Below are positions 1 to 10,150 of a stretch of DNA of 64,000 nt, one piece after another (positions within the stretch are counted from its first letter, which is position 1; every line of letters begins with the position of its first letter). The translations under genes and the position numbers were made by a program. The notes under the pieces were generated by a model. That model had not been told where the DNA came from and ran no database searches. It saw nothing but the letters and a program-made list of their open reading frames with translations. Origin of the DNA: Gammaproteobacteria bacterium (GTDB lineage Bacteria; Pseudomonadota; Gammaproteobacteria; Pseudomonadales; Pseudohongiellaceae); assembly GCA_029253585.1 (NCBI GenBank), contig JAQWZF010000001.1, positions 47,248-111,247 of the forward strand, in the 5' to 3' direction.

Positions 1-636
1 CAGGCAGTAGAGTCTTGGCGCTGTTTGGTAAGCGATGCGGGCGCACAGTTCGACGAGACGGTTGTCCTGCAGGCAGCACAAATCGAGCCTCAAGTGACCT
101 GGGGCTCGTCGCCAGAGATGGTTTCGCCGATATCTGGGAATGTACCGGATCCGGCTCAAGAGGTGGATGAAACCAAGCGCGGTAATATCCGGCAAGCGCT
201 GAAGTACATGGGCTTGCAGGGCGGTACGGCGATCAAGGACATTAAGTTGGACTGTATTTTCATCGGTTCCTGCACGAACTCACGTATCGAGGACTTGCGC
301 GCTGCCGCGGCTGTCGTAAAGGGTAAGAAAGTGGCCTCAAGTGTTGAGGTGGCTATGGTCGTGCCCGGTTCGGGCCTGGTCAAGAAGCAGGCAGAGGCTG
401 AGGGTTTAGACAAAATCTTTCTCGAGGCGGGAATGGAGTGGAGAGAACCCGGCTGTTCCATGTGCCTCGCCATGAATGCCGATCAATTGGGCGAAGGCAA
501 ACACTGCGCCTCCACCTCAAATCGTAACTTTGAGGGACGGCAGGGATTTGGCGGGCGCACCCATCTCGTTAGTCCCGCCATGGCGGCTGCGGCGGCCATA
601 CACGGGCACTTCGTCGACATAAGAGATCTAGGCTAA
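1..636 (+). CDS. leuC: 3-isopropylmalate dehydratase large subunit (C-terminal part)
   Basis: This is the C-terminal part of LeuC, which with LeuD isomerises 2-isopropylmalate to 3-isopropylmalate in leucine synthesis. The reading frame is open from the first base, so the gene starts before the window and roughly 210 codons are visible. The family's 4Fe-4S ligands can be seen: one Cys in [12 protein letters not shown] and two in GCSMCLAMN. The conserved tail NRNFEGRQG...[13 protein letters not shown] is also present. leuD follows after 31 bp, consistent with one operon. Nothing indicates a defect. The family call is very secure; only the start is missing. Confidence 0.97.
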   Translation, partial: QAVESWRCLVSDAGAQFDETVVLQAAQIEPQVTWGSSPEMVSPISGNVPDPAQEVDETKRGNIRQALKYMGLQGGTAIKDIKLDCIFIGSCTNSRIEDLRAAAAVVKGKKVASSVEVAMVVPGSGLVKKQAEAEGLDKIFLEAGMEWREPGCSMCLAMNADQLGEGKHCASTSNRNFEGRQGFGGRTHLVSPAMAAAAAIHGHFVDIRDLG

Positions 637-667
637 CCTATATATAACAAAGAGTTAAAAGATAAAT

Positions 668-1327
668 ATGAAAAAGTTTATTAGAGAGAAGGGGCTGGTA
701 TTGCCACTAGATCGTGCCAATGTGGACACGGATTTTATCATCCCCAAGCAGTTCCTTAAATCTATCAAGCGCACTGGTTTCGGGGTAAACCTCTTCGATG
801 AGCACCGCTACATGGATAAGGGGCTACCCGATGCGGATAACAGTAACAGGCCGCTAAATCCGGACTTCGTGCTGAATCAGCCTCGCTATGAGGGCGCTAG
901 AGTCTTGCTGGCTAAAGACAATTTTGGCTGCGGCTCTAGTCGAGAGCACGCTCCCTGGGCACTTGATGACTACGGCTTTCGCGCTATTTTGGCGCCTAGC
1001 TTCGCCGATATCTTCTTTAACAACTGTTTCAAGAACGGCTTACTTCCCATTGTGCTGAACAAGGCCATTATTTCTGCGCTCTTCGACGAGGTAGAGGCAA
1101 ACGAAGGCTATCAATTGGAAGTAGATCTGCAGCAGCAGCTTATCACCAAGCCTGACGGCTCGAGCATTCCATTTTCGGTAGATGAGTTTCGTAAGCATTG
1201 CCTGCTGAATGGACTGGATGACATCGGTCTAACCCTTAAAGATGCCGAGAAGATACGTAGCTTCGAAGACAATTGGCGCAACTCTGCTCCTTGGTATTTC
1301 ACGACGACCAACGCGACTACGACCTAG
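668..1327 (+). CDS. leuD: 3-isopropylmalate dehydratase small subunit
   Basis: LeuD is the swivelling small subunit of isopropylmalate isomerase and completes the enzyme with LeuC just upstream. The 219-residue product has the family N-terminus ([22 protein letters not shown]) and the substrate-loop motif [15 protein letters not shown]. Length is normal for a bacterial LeuD. The ATG follows a weak purine-rich stretch (aaagagttaaaag). In Pseudomonas, leuB lies a little downstream; here the next gene, 95 bp away, is asd, so leuB is not at this locus. Confidence 0.97.
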   Translation: MKKFIREKGLVLPLDRANVDTDFIIPKQFLKSIKRTGFGVNLFDEHRYMDKGLPDADNSNRPLNPDFVLNQPRYEGARVLLAKDNFGCGSSREHAPWALDDYGFRAILAPSFADIFFNNCFKNGLLPIVLNKAIISALFDEVEANEGYQLEVDLQQQLITKPDGSSIPFSVDEFRKHCLLNGLDDIGLTLKDAEKIRSFEDNWRNSAPWYFTTTNATTT

Positions 1328-1422
1328 GCACCCAACTAGGCATGTTTTGCTAGGAGCGGTGGTATTAGCTAGCCGTATGTGTTCGAAAATATCATTTATA
1401 TCAAGAATTTAGAGAGAGAAGC

Positions 1423-2442
1423 ATGAATAAGTATAACGTAGCAGTTGTTGGCGCGACCGGTGCCGTAGGGGAAACTCTGCTGAGCATACTGGAGCAGCGT
1501 AATTTCCCGGTAGATCAGGTGTTTGCCCTGGCCAGCGAGCGCTCCGCCGGCAATACGGTAATGTTTAATAATAAGCCCCTAATGGTGACGGACCTGGCCG
1601 AGTTTGATTTTAGCCGGGCACAGATCGGGCTGTTCTCCGCCGGCGGCAGTATTTCCGCCGAATATGCCCCAAAGGCAGGCGAGGCGGGCTGTGTGGTCAT
1701 CGATAATACCTCGCACTTTCGTTATGACGACGATATTCCACTAGTCGTGCCGGAGGTGAACCCGGGCGCAATCGCTCAGTACACGAACCGAAACATCATC
1801 GCTAACCCAAATTGCTCGACAATTCAGATGCTTGTAGCGCTAAAGCCGATTCATGATGCGGTGGGTATCAAGCGAATCTCGGTTGCCACCTATCAGGCTG
1901 TATCAGGGTCAGGAAATCAGGCGGTAGAAGAGCTGGCGAAGCAGACTGGAGAGCTACTTAATGGCCGAGAGGCCGAATATAAGGTCTACCCGCGACTGAT
2001 CGCCTTTAACGCGCTTCCCCAAATCGATGTCTTCCTTGAAAACGGCTACACCAAGGAGGAGATGAAGATGGTGTGGGAAACGCAGAAAATATTCGGCGAT
2101 GAGAGTATCAAGGTTAGTGCGACCTGCGTACGCGTTCCGGTGTTCTACGGCCACTCCGAAGCGGTACAGGTTGAAACGCACAAACCTATAAGTGAGCAAG
2201 AAGTACGTGACTTATTGATAAATGCCGCCGGCGTTACGGTCATCGACGAGCGCGTAGACGGCGGATATCCCACGGCAGTGCACGAATCTGCGGGCCAGGA
2301 CGCAGTTTTTGTGGGAAGAATTCGGCAGGATATCTCAATTGCCAATGGTATGAATCTTTGGGTGGTAGCCGATAACGTGCGAAAGGGAGCGGCTCTCAAC
2401 TCTATTCAAATAGCCGAAGAGTTGATAAAAAGCTATTTATAA
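1423..2442 (+). CDS. asd: aspartate-semialdehyde dehydrogenase
   Basis: This NADPH-dependent enzyme makes aspartate semialdehyde from aspartyl phosphate, the branch point to lysine/diaminopimelate, threonine and methionine. The 339-residue protein has the nucleotide-binding motif VVGATGAVGETLL at the N-terminus, the catalytic Cys at about residue 131 in NPNCSTIQM, the motif CVRVPVFYGHSEAV carrying a conserved His, and a C-terminal GRIRQD. These features match the shorter Asd form related to Usg rather than the roughly 370-residue E. coli form. The active-site residues are present, so it is probably the working enzyme. A good purine-rich ribosome site (gagagagaag) precedes the ATG. Confidence 0.95.
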   Translation: MNKYNVAVVGATGAVGETLLSILEQRNFPVDQVFALASERSAGNTVMFNNKPLMVTDLAEFDFSRAQIGLFSAGGSISAEYAPKAGEAGCVVIDNTSHFRYDDDIPLVVPEVNPGAIAQYTNRNIIANPNCSTIQMLVALKPIHDAVGIKRISVATYQAVSGSGNQAVEELAKQTGELLNGREAEYKVYPRLIAFNALPQIDVFLENGYTKEEMKMVWETQKIFGDESIKVSATCVRVPVFYGHSEAVQVETHKPISEQEVRDLLINAAGVTVIDERVDGGYPTAVHESAGQDAVFVGRIRQDISIANGMNLWVVADNVRKGAALNSIQIAEELIKSYL

Positions 2443-2599
2443 TGGATACTTACAAGCCGTAGTGAAGAAACATTCTCAATAAGTTTTTCGCTTCAAGCTT
2501 AGTGTTTACTAACCGACGTGTTGATTGAGAGAGTCATTGAAGGTGCTGGCATCGTTTCTACGGAGCAATGCCCGGAACCTGTTGAGAGGTAAAGGGACT

Positions 2600-5512
2600 A
2601 TGCTACGTAAATTCGTCGTCATTCTGACCATGCTGCTCTGCAGCATGGCGACACAGTTGTACGCCTTAGGGCTAGGTACAGTAACTGTGGAGTCCGCGCT
2701 CAACCAGCCACTGCGCATGCGCATTGAGTTGCTGCAGCTAGGCGACACGCTTTTGCAGAACGTTCGTGTTTCCATGGCGTCCGCAGCAGATTTCGAGCGC
2801 TTTAACGTCCAGCGTGAAAGTTTCCTCTCCAATATACGATTTAGCGTTGAATCTACTGCGAACGGGAATGTTGTCATTCTGACCTCCTCGCAGATAGTTC
2901 GCGAGCCCTACCTTAGCTTTATCCTCGATACGCGCTGGCCTAATGGTCGCTCATTAAGTGAGCATACGATCCTGTTGGATCTGCCAGTCTTTAATGACCA
3001 GCAATCGACTGCCGAAGTTAGACAGCCGATTAGCTCAATACTGCAGGCGCCCGCAGCCGGTCAGCTTGTTGCCGCCGAACCTTTTGTCGAGGTACAAACT
3101 TCGCCCGTAACCGTTACACCGAGTTCTACGAATACCGCAGCGAATCTTCAGCCCGAAGTCATTGCTGCCGATCCAGAGCAGACTGAAACAGCAATTCCAG
3201 ACGAAGTAGCCGAGCAAGTTGCGGCGGCGGACCCGACCGTAGTTGAAGAAGTTGCCGAGCCGGAGCCCACTGTCGTTGAAGAAGCTATCGAAGCCGCTGA
3301 AGAACCCCAAGCGCCTGAGGTGCTCGAGCCAGAGACCCCAGAAACAGATGGGAGCGATACACTTTCCGACATAGCTATACAGGTGAGGCCGGATGATTCT
3401 GTTTCCATGCAGCAGACCATGTTGGCTATTCAGGAGTTAAACCCCGACGCCTTTGCTGATGGCAATATTAACCAGCTTCGCAGTGGTCAAGTTTTGCGAA
3501 TTCCTAACCTGGCAGAAATACAGGCTATCGACTCACGAGATGCTGTCGAAGAAGTAACGCGTCAGAATATCGAATTTGCGACGGCAGATGGGCAGCCGCT
3601 GGCAGCGCCGACCAATGTTGAGCCGACTCAGGACGATCAGCCACAAGGGCAACTGAGCGTGGTTAGTTCCGATGATGCTATCGATGCCAGCAGTGGTGCT
3701 GCCAAATCAGCGGATGTCGAGAGCGAAGTCTTGGATCAGCGCATAGTGGAGTTAGAAGCTCAGCTTGCACAGCGTCAGGAAGAGGCCGATCGCGCGAGGG
3801 TAGAGCGCGAAGAGTTAGATTCTCGCATGGCTGAGCTGGATGCGCAGATCGCCGCCGCGCAGGAAATAATTCGCCTACAGGATATTCAGTTAGCGCAATT
3901 GCAGGAGTCGCTAGCTGCGGCTGCCGCTGAGGCGCAATTACTTGCCGATCAGCAAGCAATACAAGACGCAGCCGCTGCGGAAGCCGTGCAACCAGTGGAA
4001 TCGTCGTCTAGCGTCTTCGATGACGTTCTGCGCATCCTAACCGGTAACAGCATATTTATGATCTCAGGTGTTGCGCTGGCTATCTTGCTGTTAGTGTTAT
4101 TGATGCTGCGTAGAAATAGCGCTGCAAAAATAGTCGAAAATGATCTAGAAGAATTGGTTGAGGAAGAATTCGATGCAGCGGCGGCAGGGGTAAATGTAGA
4201 GTTTAGTGAAGAAATCAGCGAAGAGGGTGCTGGAGAAGATAAGTCGGCAACGGAATTTCAAGATTACGACCCTGCAGATCGAGATAGCGAGCTTGACGAA
4301 ATTATTGGGCTGTCAGGTGTCAATGATGGCAGCAATGAGGGCGAGGAAAAGCAGGATCTAGAAGAAAACCAACAGCAGCTTGATGTTCTCTCTATTGTCG
4401 AACAGCTAGTGAGCGAACAGCAATACAGGCGTGGCTTAAGTATGCTAAACACATCTCTGCAGGAGCAGGGCGAGAACGAAGAAGTCAGAGCCAAAATAGC
4501 AGAAATAGAAACTTTGCTTGAGGCTGAGGACGCTGAACAGCAAGTCGATGATGAGGCGGCAAAGGCACAAGAGGCCGGCGAAGCGGATACGTTTGGTTTC
4601 GATTTCGATTTAGATGATGATTCTGGCACTGTGGATAGTGATGAAGAGGAGCCCGAAGCTCTCGATATAGAAACTTTAGAATTTGATGCGGATGCTGCTA
4701 CCGAAGTACAGGTCGATATGGCGACAGATGGTGACAAAGAGATAGATCTAGAGATATTCTCGTTTGATTCTGAAGCGGCGGCAGAAGCTGAACAAGATGT
4801 TGCAGCAGAAGAAGACCCGAGCGCGGTAGAGTTTGCCTTCGATAAGGCTGACCTTGAGGGCTCTACTAAAACTCCAGAGTCTGCAAGCAATGAAGAAGTT
4901 GAAACCTTCGATTTCGATCTTGATGAAGGGCCGGGTGACACAATTCTTGAAAAGCCAGCTGTAGATGGCGATGCCGCTACTAGTGATACTCTCGAAGACT
5001 TTGACTTTGACCTGGATGAATTTGAAATTGAGCCAGCAAGTGATGAAGCTTCTCGTGCTGATGTGACGGATATAACCTCTGGCAGTATCGATGATGACTT
5101 TTTGGACTTAGATGCCGAGACTGGCAATCAAGGCAGCATCGCAGCTACTGAAGATGATATTAGTGAATTACTATCTGCTGACGGCGATACTGAGATTGAA
5201 TTCGATATTGACGACGAACCTGAGGAAGTAAAAACCGATAGCGCAGAGTCGGATAAAGAAGAATTGTTTGACGAAGATGACCTTGATTTTCTTTCCGATG
5301 GCGGTATCGAAATAGAATCAGTCGACGATATCGAAGAGGTCGACATGCTCTCCGACGCTGACGAGACGGCCACCAAGCTAGAGCTAGCCTATGCCTATAA
5401 GAAGATGGGTGATACAGAAGGTGCTAAGGAAATTCTGCAAGAGGTCATCACGGAAGGGTCTGATGAGCAAATCGCAGAAGCGACAAAGCTGCTAGGTACC
5501 CTAGGCGAATAG
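2600..5512 (+). CDS. fimV: FimV/HubP-family polar peptidoglycan-binding protein
   Basis: FimV-type proteins sit at the cell pole and organise type IV pili, twitching and polar assembly. I place the start at ATG 2600, behind gagaggtaaaggga, because it gives a clean signal peptide (MLRKFVVILTMLLCSM... ending LYA); an upstream in-frame extension to 2525 is not needed. In order: the FimV N-terminal domain (about residues 23-130), a Pro/Glu/Val-rich linker, a LysM-like segment (about 255-300), a coiled coil rich in Glu, Ala and Gln (about 375-455), one membrane helix (about 483-504), a very acidic cytoplasmic region with repeated FDFDLD-type motifs, and the FimV C-terminal domain (about 923-970, ATKLELAYAYKKMGD). 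About 970 residues is typical. It lies between asd and truA as in Pseudomonas. Confidence 0.93.
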   Translation: MLRKFVVILTMLLCSMATQLYALGLGTVTVESALNQPLRMRIELLQLGDTLLQNVRVSMASAADFERFNVQRESFLSNIRFSVESTANGNVVILTSSQIVREPYLSFILDTRWPNGRSLSEHTILLDLPVFNDQQSTAEVRQPISSILQAPAAGQLVAAEPFVEVQTSPVTVTPSSTNTAANLQPEVIAADPEQTETAIPDEVAEQVAAADPTVVEEVAEPEPTVVEEAIEAAEEPQAPEVLEPETPETDGSDTLSDIAIQVRPDDSVSMQQTMLAIQELNPDAFADGNINQLRSGQVLRIPNLAEIQAIDSRDAVEEVTRQNIEFATADGQPLAAPTNVEPTQDDQPQGQLSVVSSDDAIDASSGAAKSADVESEVLDQRIVELEAQLAQRQEEADRARVEREELDSRMAELDAQIAAAQEIIRLQDIQLAQLQESLAAAAAEAQLLADQQAIQDAAAAEAVQPVESSSSVFDDVLRILTGNSIFMISGVALAILLLVLLMLRRNSAAKIVENDLEELVEEEFDAAAAGVNVEFSEEISEEGAGEDKSATEFQDYDPADRDSELDEIIGLSGVNDGSNEGEEKQDLEENQQQLDVLSIVEQLVSEQQYRRGLSMLNTSLQEQGENEEVRAKIAEIETLLEAEDAEQQVDDEAAKAQEAGEADTFGFDFDLDDDSGTVDSDEEEPEALDIETLEFDADAATEVQVDMATDGDKEIDLEIFSFDSEAAAEAEQDVAAEEDPSAVEFAFDKADLEGSTKTPESASNEEVETFDFDLDEGPGDTILEKPAVDGDAATSDTLEDFDFDLDEFEIEPASDEASRADVTDITSGSIDDDFLDLDAETGNQGSIAATEDDISELLSADGDTEIEFDIDDEPEEVKTDSAESDKEELFDEDDLDFLSDGGIEIESVDDIEEVDMLSDADETATKLELAYAYKKMGDTEGAKEILQEVITEGSDEQIAEATKLLGTLGE

Positions 5513-5559
5513 TCAGGCCTTCTTTCGCTCACCCATTACTACTTGCGCCTAAATGACTT

Positions 5560-6384
5560 GTGTCAATTTACGAAAAACACTCCACTAAGCAGCGCTTTGC
5601 GCTAGGCATCGAATACGATGGTTCGGCGTATTCTGGATGGCAGAAACAGAAATCGCCCCAACAAGAAACCGTTCAACAGTATGTTGAGACAGCGCTTAGT
5701 AAGATAGCAGACCGTGAGATAGTTGCGTCTTGTGCAGGAAGGACTGATGGGGGCGTCCATGCTACGTGCCAGGTTGTTCACTTTGAGAGTGAGATAGATA
5801 GAGGCGACAAAGCATGGATTGAGGGGGTAAATAGTTTATTGCCCAAGTCGATACGAGTGCTATGGTCGCGCAAGGTTGGCGATGACTTTCATGCGCGCTT
5901 CAGCGCCTTGTCCAGAAGATATATGTATCTCATATATCGGCGTGATACCGAATCGGCATTGTTGAATGGCAGGGCGACCTATGTGCGTAGAGAATTAGAC
6001 GCTCAGGCCATGCACGTCGCCGCTCAATCGTTGCTCGGAGAGCAAGATTTTTCTTCTTTTCGCGCGGCAAGGTGTCAGTCGAAGACGGCTATGCGTAATG
6101 TGATGCACGCAAATATATACCGCCAGGGAGGGATTCTCATCTTTGACGTGAAAGCCAATGCGTTCCTTCAGCACATGGTTCGCAATATAGTCGGTTCGTT
6201 ACTAGAAATAGGCAGGGGAGCACAGGACCCGAGCTGGATCGCTAGTTTGCTGTCAAGCAAGGACCGAACCCTGGCGGCGCCAACTGCGCCCTCTGACGGG
6301 CTCTATCTGGTTGGTGTGGCATATCCTGAAAGCGATCAGCTGCCAACTGAGCTCGCTCTGCCAGCGCTATTGCTGGCCCTCTAG
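5560..6384 (+). CDS. truA: tRNA pseudouridine(38-40) synthase
   Basis: TruA converts uridines 38-40 of the tRNA anticodon stem-loop to pseudouridine. The 274-residue product shows the family signature GRTDGGVHA with the catalytic Asp at about residue 63, an N-terminal GIEYDGSAYSGWQ, and the C-terminal motif AFLQHMVRNIVGSL. The start is GTG at 5560; no in-frame ATG lies near enough to give a normal N-terminus. It lies directly after fimV and before trpF, the conserved order in Pseudomonas-like genomes. Confidence 0.96.
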   Translation: MSIYEKHSTKQRFALGIEYDGSAYSGWQKQKSPQQETVQQYVETALSKIADREIVASCAGRTDGGVHATCQVVHFESEIDRGDKAWIEGVNSLLPKSIRVLWSRKVGDDFHARFSALSRRYMYLIYRRDTESALLNGRATYVRRELDAQAMHVAAQSLLGEQDFSSFRAARCQSKTAMRNVMHANIYRQGGILIFDVKANAFLQHMVRNIVGSLLEIGRGAQDPSWIASLLSSKDRTLAAPTAPSDGLYLVGVAYPESDQLPTELALPALLLAL

Positions 6385-6479
6385 GCAAGGCCGGATTGCA
6401 AATTTTTTGTCGCTGCTAGATAGGCGCGAATCGGTCTATTTGCTAGAATACCAATCTTTCACCAGCCCCAAGACCCACC

Positions 6480-7115
6480 TTGCAAAAAATCTGGATTAAA
6501 ATTTGCGGTATTACGCGAGCGCAGGATGCTTTGGCTGCGGCCGAGCTCGGCGCGGACGCTATAGGCGTGGTCATTTATCCAAAAAGCCCAAGAGCGGTAA
6601 CTGTTGATGAGCTGGCTGGGATTACAGCCGGGCTCGGGGATCATGTAGTTGTAGTAGCCCTATTCGTCGATCCAGAGCCGGAGTTGGTGCGTAGTGTTAT
6701 ACAGATCGGTTCAGTGAATCTGCTGCAATTTCACGGAAGTGAATCACCGAAATTTTGTGATCAGTTTGCCCTGCCATATATGAAGGCGGTCGCGGTCAAG
6801 GGTGACAGTGACCTGCAAGAGGTGATTGCGCCATACGAGAATGCCCGCTATATCTTGCTCGATAGCTATGATCCGATTATGCCGGGTGGAACCGGAAAGA
6901 CATTCGACTGGAATAAAGTTGAGCGATTGACTGAACAGCAGCAGTCCCGCTTGGTATTGGCGGGCGGATTGCAGCCAGATAACGTGAGACTGGCGATTGA
7001 AACCGTCAGACCCTTTGGCGTCGATGTGAGTAGCGGCGTTGAGGAGAGTAAGGGCATTAAGGATGTTGAAAAGATGAAATCATTTATCGAAGGAGTAAAA
7101 GCAAGTGATCAATAG
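6480..7115 (+). CDS. trpF: phosphoribosylanthranilate isomerase
   Basis: TrpF carries out the third step of tryptophan synthesis, converting phosphoribosylanthranilate to CdRP. The 211-residue TIM-barrel protein starts with the standard KICGIT motif, whose Cys is the general base, and has [19 protein letters not shown] and the phosphate-binding GVDVSSGVE near the end. The start is a TTG at 6480 just before the KICGIT strand. The last 11 bases overlap the start of trpB, suggesting translational coupling. Confidence 0.96.
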   Translation: MQKIWIKICGITRAQDALAAAELGADAIGVVIYPKSPRAVTVDELAGITAGLGDHVVVVALFVDPEPELVRSVIQIGSVNLLQFHGSESPKFCDQFALPYMKAVAVKGDSDLQEVIAPYENARYILLDSYDPIMPGGTGKTFDWNKVERLTEQQQSRLVLAGGLQPDNVRLAIETVRPFGVDVSSGVEESKGIKDVEKMKSFIEGVKASDQ

Positions 7116-8340
7116 TGAAGAGTCTGCGACTAGCGTTGATCCATCTCGATTTGATGGACCCGATGCCACAGGGCATTTTGGTCCCTACGGTGGAATATTC
7201 GTCGGTGAAACTCTCATAGCGGCAGTCGAAGAATTAGCCGAGGTCTATGAGAGTCTATCTTCGGACAAGGAGTTCTGGGCCGAGTATGACTACGAGCTAA
7301 AGCATTATGTGGGAAGACCATCTCCCCTGTATTTTGCAGAACGCCTGACCGATGCGGCGGGCGGCGGGAAGTTGTATCTAAAGCGGGAAGACCTGAATCA
7401 TACCGGCGCACATAAGGTTAACAATACTATCGGGCAGGCGCTGCTCGCTAAACGCATGGGCAAGACGCGTATCATTGCAGAGACCGGAGCCGGACAACAT
7501 GGTGTTGCCAGCGCTACCGTAGCTGCGCGGCTGGGCTTAGAGTGTCATGTCTATATGGGTGCCGATGATATTGTGAGGCAGGCGCCGAATGTGTATCGAA
7601 TGAAGCTCTTGGGAGCGAACGTTATTTCGGTCAATTCTGGTTCGCGTACCTTAAAAGACGCAATGAACGAAGCGCTACGCGACTGGGCGACCAACGTAGA
7701 TAACACTTACTATATTATTGGCACAGTGGCAGGTCCGCACCCGTACCCAAAACTGGTGCGCGACTTCCAGTGTATTATTGGCAGAGAAACTCGGGAGCAG
7801 TCACTGGAACAGATAGGTAGGTTGCCCGATGCATTAGTGGCTTGTGTGGGTGGTGGCTCAAACGCTATTGGGCTGTTCCATCCATTTCTGAAAGATGAAT
7901 CAGTCGCCATGTATGGTGTAGAGGCGGGCGGTCACGGTATCGCTACCGGACAACACGCAGCCCCGCTAAGCGCTGGCTCGCCTGGCGTATTGCATGGTAA
8001 TAGAACGTATCTAATGTCCGATGCTGCAGGACAAATTTTGGAAACTCACTCGGTTTCTGCGGGATTGGATTATCCAGGCGTAGGCCCAGAGCATTCCTGG
8101 TTGAAAGACTTGAAGCGGGTTAACTACGTAGACGCAACTGATGAAGAAGCCATGGAGGCGTTTCACAAGTTGACGCGACTGGAAGGAATAATACCTGCGC
8201 TGGAGTCTAGTCATGCGGTGGCCTCCGCGATGAAGCTAGCGGCAACGATGCCAAAGGATAAGTGTATTATTATCAATCTGTCGGGACGTGGCGATAAGGA
8301 TATAGAAACAGTTGCGAAGATCGAAGGTATCAAGCTCTAG
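7105..8340 (+). CDS. trpB: tryptophan synthase beta chain
   Basis: TrpB condenses indole with serine to give tryptophan, using pyridoxal phosphate. The 411-residue protein shows the PLP lysine at about residue 104 in [12 protein letters not shown], the glycine loop [10 protein letters not shown] for the phosphate, and [13 protein letters not shown]. The start is GTG 7105, behind an aaggagtaaaa Shine-Dalgarno that lies inside the end of trpF. trpA follows after a 72-bp gap. Length and motifs are normal. Confidence 0.97.
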   Translation: MINSEESATSVDPSRFDGPDATGHFGPYGGIFVGETLIAAVEELAEVYESLSSDKEFWAEYDYELKHYVGRPSPLYFAERLTDAAGGGKLYLKREDLNHTGAHKVNNTIGQALLAKRMGKTRIIAETGAGQHGVASATVAARLGLECHVYMGADDIVRQAPNVYRMKLLGANVISVNSGSRTLKDAMNEALRDWATNVDNTYYIIGTVAGPHPYPKLVRDFQCIIGRETREQSLEQIGRLPDALVACVGGGSNAIGLFHPFLKDESVAMYGVEAGGHGIATGQHAAPLSAGSPGVLHGNRTYLMSDAAGQILETHSVSAGLDYPGVGPEHSWLKDLKRVNYVDATDEEAMEAFHKLTRLEGIIPALESSHAVASAMKLAATMPKDKCIIINLSGRGDKDIETVAKIEGIKL

Positions 8341-8412
8341 AGAAAGCGATGGCTGAGAATTTTTGTAGAAAATAAAGTATAGCAGGCGCAGTAAAAAGAC
8401 CTAGAGAAAACC

Positions 8413-9231
8413 ATGAGCAGAATAGAGCACATAGCGCAGAAGGCTGCAGCGGCCAAGAAGAAGTTATTGATACCCTACCTCGTTGCAGGTGACCCGAACC
8501 TGGAGACTACGAGTGCCTTAATGCACAAGCTGGTCGAGCAAGGTGCAGATATTATCGAACTGGGAATCCCCTTTAGTGATCCATCATCTGATGGGCCGGT
8601 AATTCAGCGAGGTGTAGAGCGCTCCCTTTCAAAAGAAACAACGCTCAAGCAGGTGTTGGAGATAGTGGCCGAATTTAGGAAAGTGGACGCGCAGACGGGC
8701 ATCGTGCTGATGGGTTATCTGAATCCAATCGAGATAATGACCTACAAGACTTTTGTGGATGAGGCTAGCCATGTGGGCGTGGATGGCGTGTTGATCGTCG
8801 ACTTGCCGCCGGCTGAGGCTCACGACTTACATGCCATGTTGCGAGAGAGTGAGATCGATACGATATTTCTGGTCGCTCCGACAACCAGGGATGATCGTGT
8901 GGCCAGCATTACGGCGCTCTGTAGTGGGTACTTGTACTATGTGTCCTTGAAAGGAGTTACCGGAGCCGCGTTGACTGACTTCGGGTCTGTAACGGCGAAT
9001 ATCAGCAACCTGAGAGAGCGGACAAAGTTGCCGATTGTGATCGGGTTTGGTATCAAAGACGCAAGTAGTGCTGGGGCTATGGGGCAGCTAGCCGACGGGG
9101 TTATAATTGGTAGTGCTCTGGTTGAAAAAATTGCTCTGTTGGCCGATCAAGTAGATCAGGATGCCGCTGTTTTAAGCGAGACTACACAGGTTATCGCGCA
9201 GGCAAGAGAAGCCTTGAACAAACTAGTGTAA
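8413..9231 (+). CDS. trpA: tryptophan synthase alpha chain
   Basis: TrpA cleaves indole-3-glycerol phosphate and channels indole to TrpB. The 272-residue TIM barrel carries LELGIPFSDP(S)DGPVIQ with the catalytic Glu, MGYLNPI, the catalytic Asp in GVLIVDLPPAEA, and a phosphate site at GFGIKDA and DGVIIGSALV. It follows trpB in the same direction and precedes accD, a common arrangement in gammaproteobacteria in which trpFBA is separate from trpEGDC. Confidence 0.97.
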   Translation: MSRIEHIAQKAAAAKKKLLIPYLVAGDPNLETTSALMHKLVEQGADIIELGIPFSDPSSDGPVIQRGVERSLSKETTLKQVLEIVAEFRKVDAQTGIVLMGYLNPIEIMTYKTFVDEASHVGVDGVLIVDLPPAEAHDLHAMLRESEIDTIFLVAPTTRDDRVASITALCSGYLYYVSLKGVTGAALTDFGSVTANISNLRERTKLPIVIGFGIKDASSAGAMGQLADGVIIGSALVEKIALLADQVDQDAAVLSETTQVIAQAREALNKLV

Positions 9232-9262
9232 TACCCTATTGACTGTTTAGACGGACAAGAGA

Positions 9263-10132
9263 ATGAGCTGGATAGATAAAATATTACCCTCGATTGCGAA
9301 TGCTCCAAAAGACGCTAAGAAATCTGCTGTTCCCGAGGGTACGTGGAAGCAGTGTCCGCGTTGCGACGCTATGCTTTACACGAAATCGCTCAGTGATAAC
9401 TTTGATGTCTGCCCCAAATGTGAGCATCACCTGCGGATAACTGCCAGGCGTCGCGTCGAATTATTCCTGGACGCTGGCGATCAGGAAGAGCTCAATGTCG
9501 ATATGGAGCCTGTGGATCTCCTGAAGTTTAAAGACCTGAAGAAGTATAAAGACAGGCTTAGCGCGGCCCAGAAGAGCACTGGCGAGAAGGATGCGCTTAT
9601 TGTTGTGAAGGGAAAGGTCGAAGAGGTACCTGTAATCGTGGCTGCCTTCGAATTCAGCTTTATCGGCGGCTCGATGGGCGCAGTCGTTGGAGAAAAATTT
9701 ACTCAGGCTGTCAATATCTGCATAGATCAGGGTCTTCCCCTGGTATGTTTCTCCACTAGCGGTGGGGCGCGCATGCAGGAGGCGTTGATCTCTCTCATGC
9801 AAATGCCGAAGACCTCCGCCGCATTAGAGAAGCTGAAACAAAACTCTCTGCCCTATATCTCGGTTCTGGTTGATCCGGTCTATGGTGGCGTTTCTGCGAG
9901 TTTGGCCATGCTCGGCGATGTGAATATTGCTGAACCGAATGCCCTGGTGGGATTCACCGGCCCGGATGTTATCCGCCAGACAGTGCGAGTTAAGTTGCCC
10001 GAGGGTTTTCAGCGTAGCGAATTTCTTCTCGAGCATGGGGCGATCGATATGATCGTTCATCGCAAGAATCTGCGCGGCAAGATAGCATCGATATTAGATA
10101 AATTACTTTATTTTCAGTGCTCCGCCTCTTAA
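9263..10132 (+). CDS. accD: acetyl-CoA carboxylase carboxyltransferase subunit beta
   Basis: AccD is the beta half of the carboxyltransferase that makes malonyl-CoA for fatty acid synthesis. The 289-residue protein has the N-terminal four-Cys zinc ribbon (CPRC ... CPKC, about residues 32-54) and the crotonase-like core with [13 protein letters not shown] and [11 protein letters not shown]. An ATG with a nearby purine stretch (gacaagaga) gives the normal N-terminus. It sits between trpA and folC as in Pseudomonas and many relatives. Confidence 0.97.
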   Translation: MSWIDKILPSIANAPKDAKKSAVPEGTWKQCPRCDAMLYTKSLSDNFDVCPKCEHHLRITARRRVELFLDAGDQEELNVDMEPVDLLKFKDLKKYKDRLSAAQKSTGEKDALIVVKGKVEEVPVIVAAFEFSFIGGSMGAVVGEKFTQAVNICIDQGLPLVCFSTSGGARMQEALISLMQMPKTSAALEKLKQNSLPYISVLVDPVYGGVSASLAMLGDVNIAEPNALVGFTGPDVIRQTVRVKLPEGFQRSEFLLEHGAIDMIVHRKNLRGKIASILDKLLYFQCSAS

Positions 10133-10150
10133 ATCATCTGAGTTAAAGCA

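Noticed and set aside
4264..5127. 287-codon minus-strand open frame inside fimV
   Set aside because: It is the antisense of the acidic GAA/GAT-rich repeats, giving an artificial Ser-rich product.
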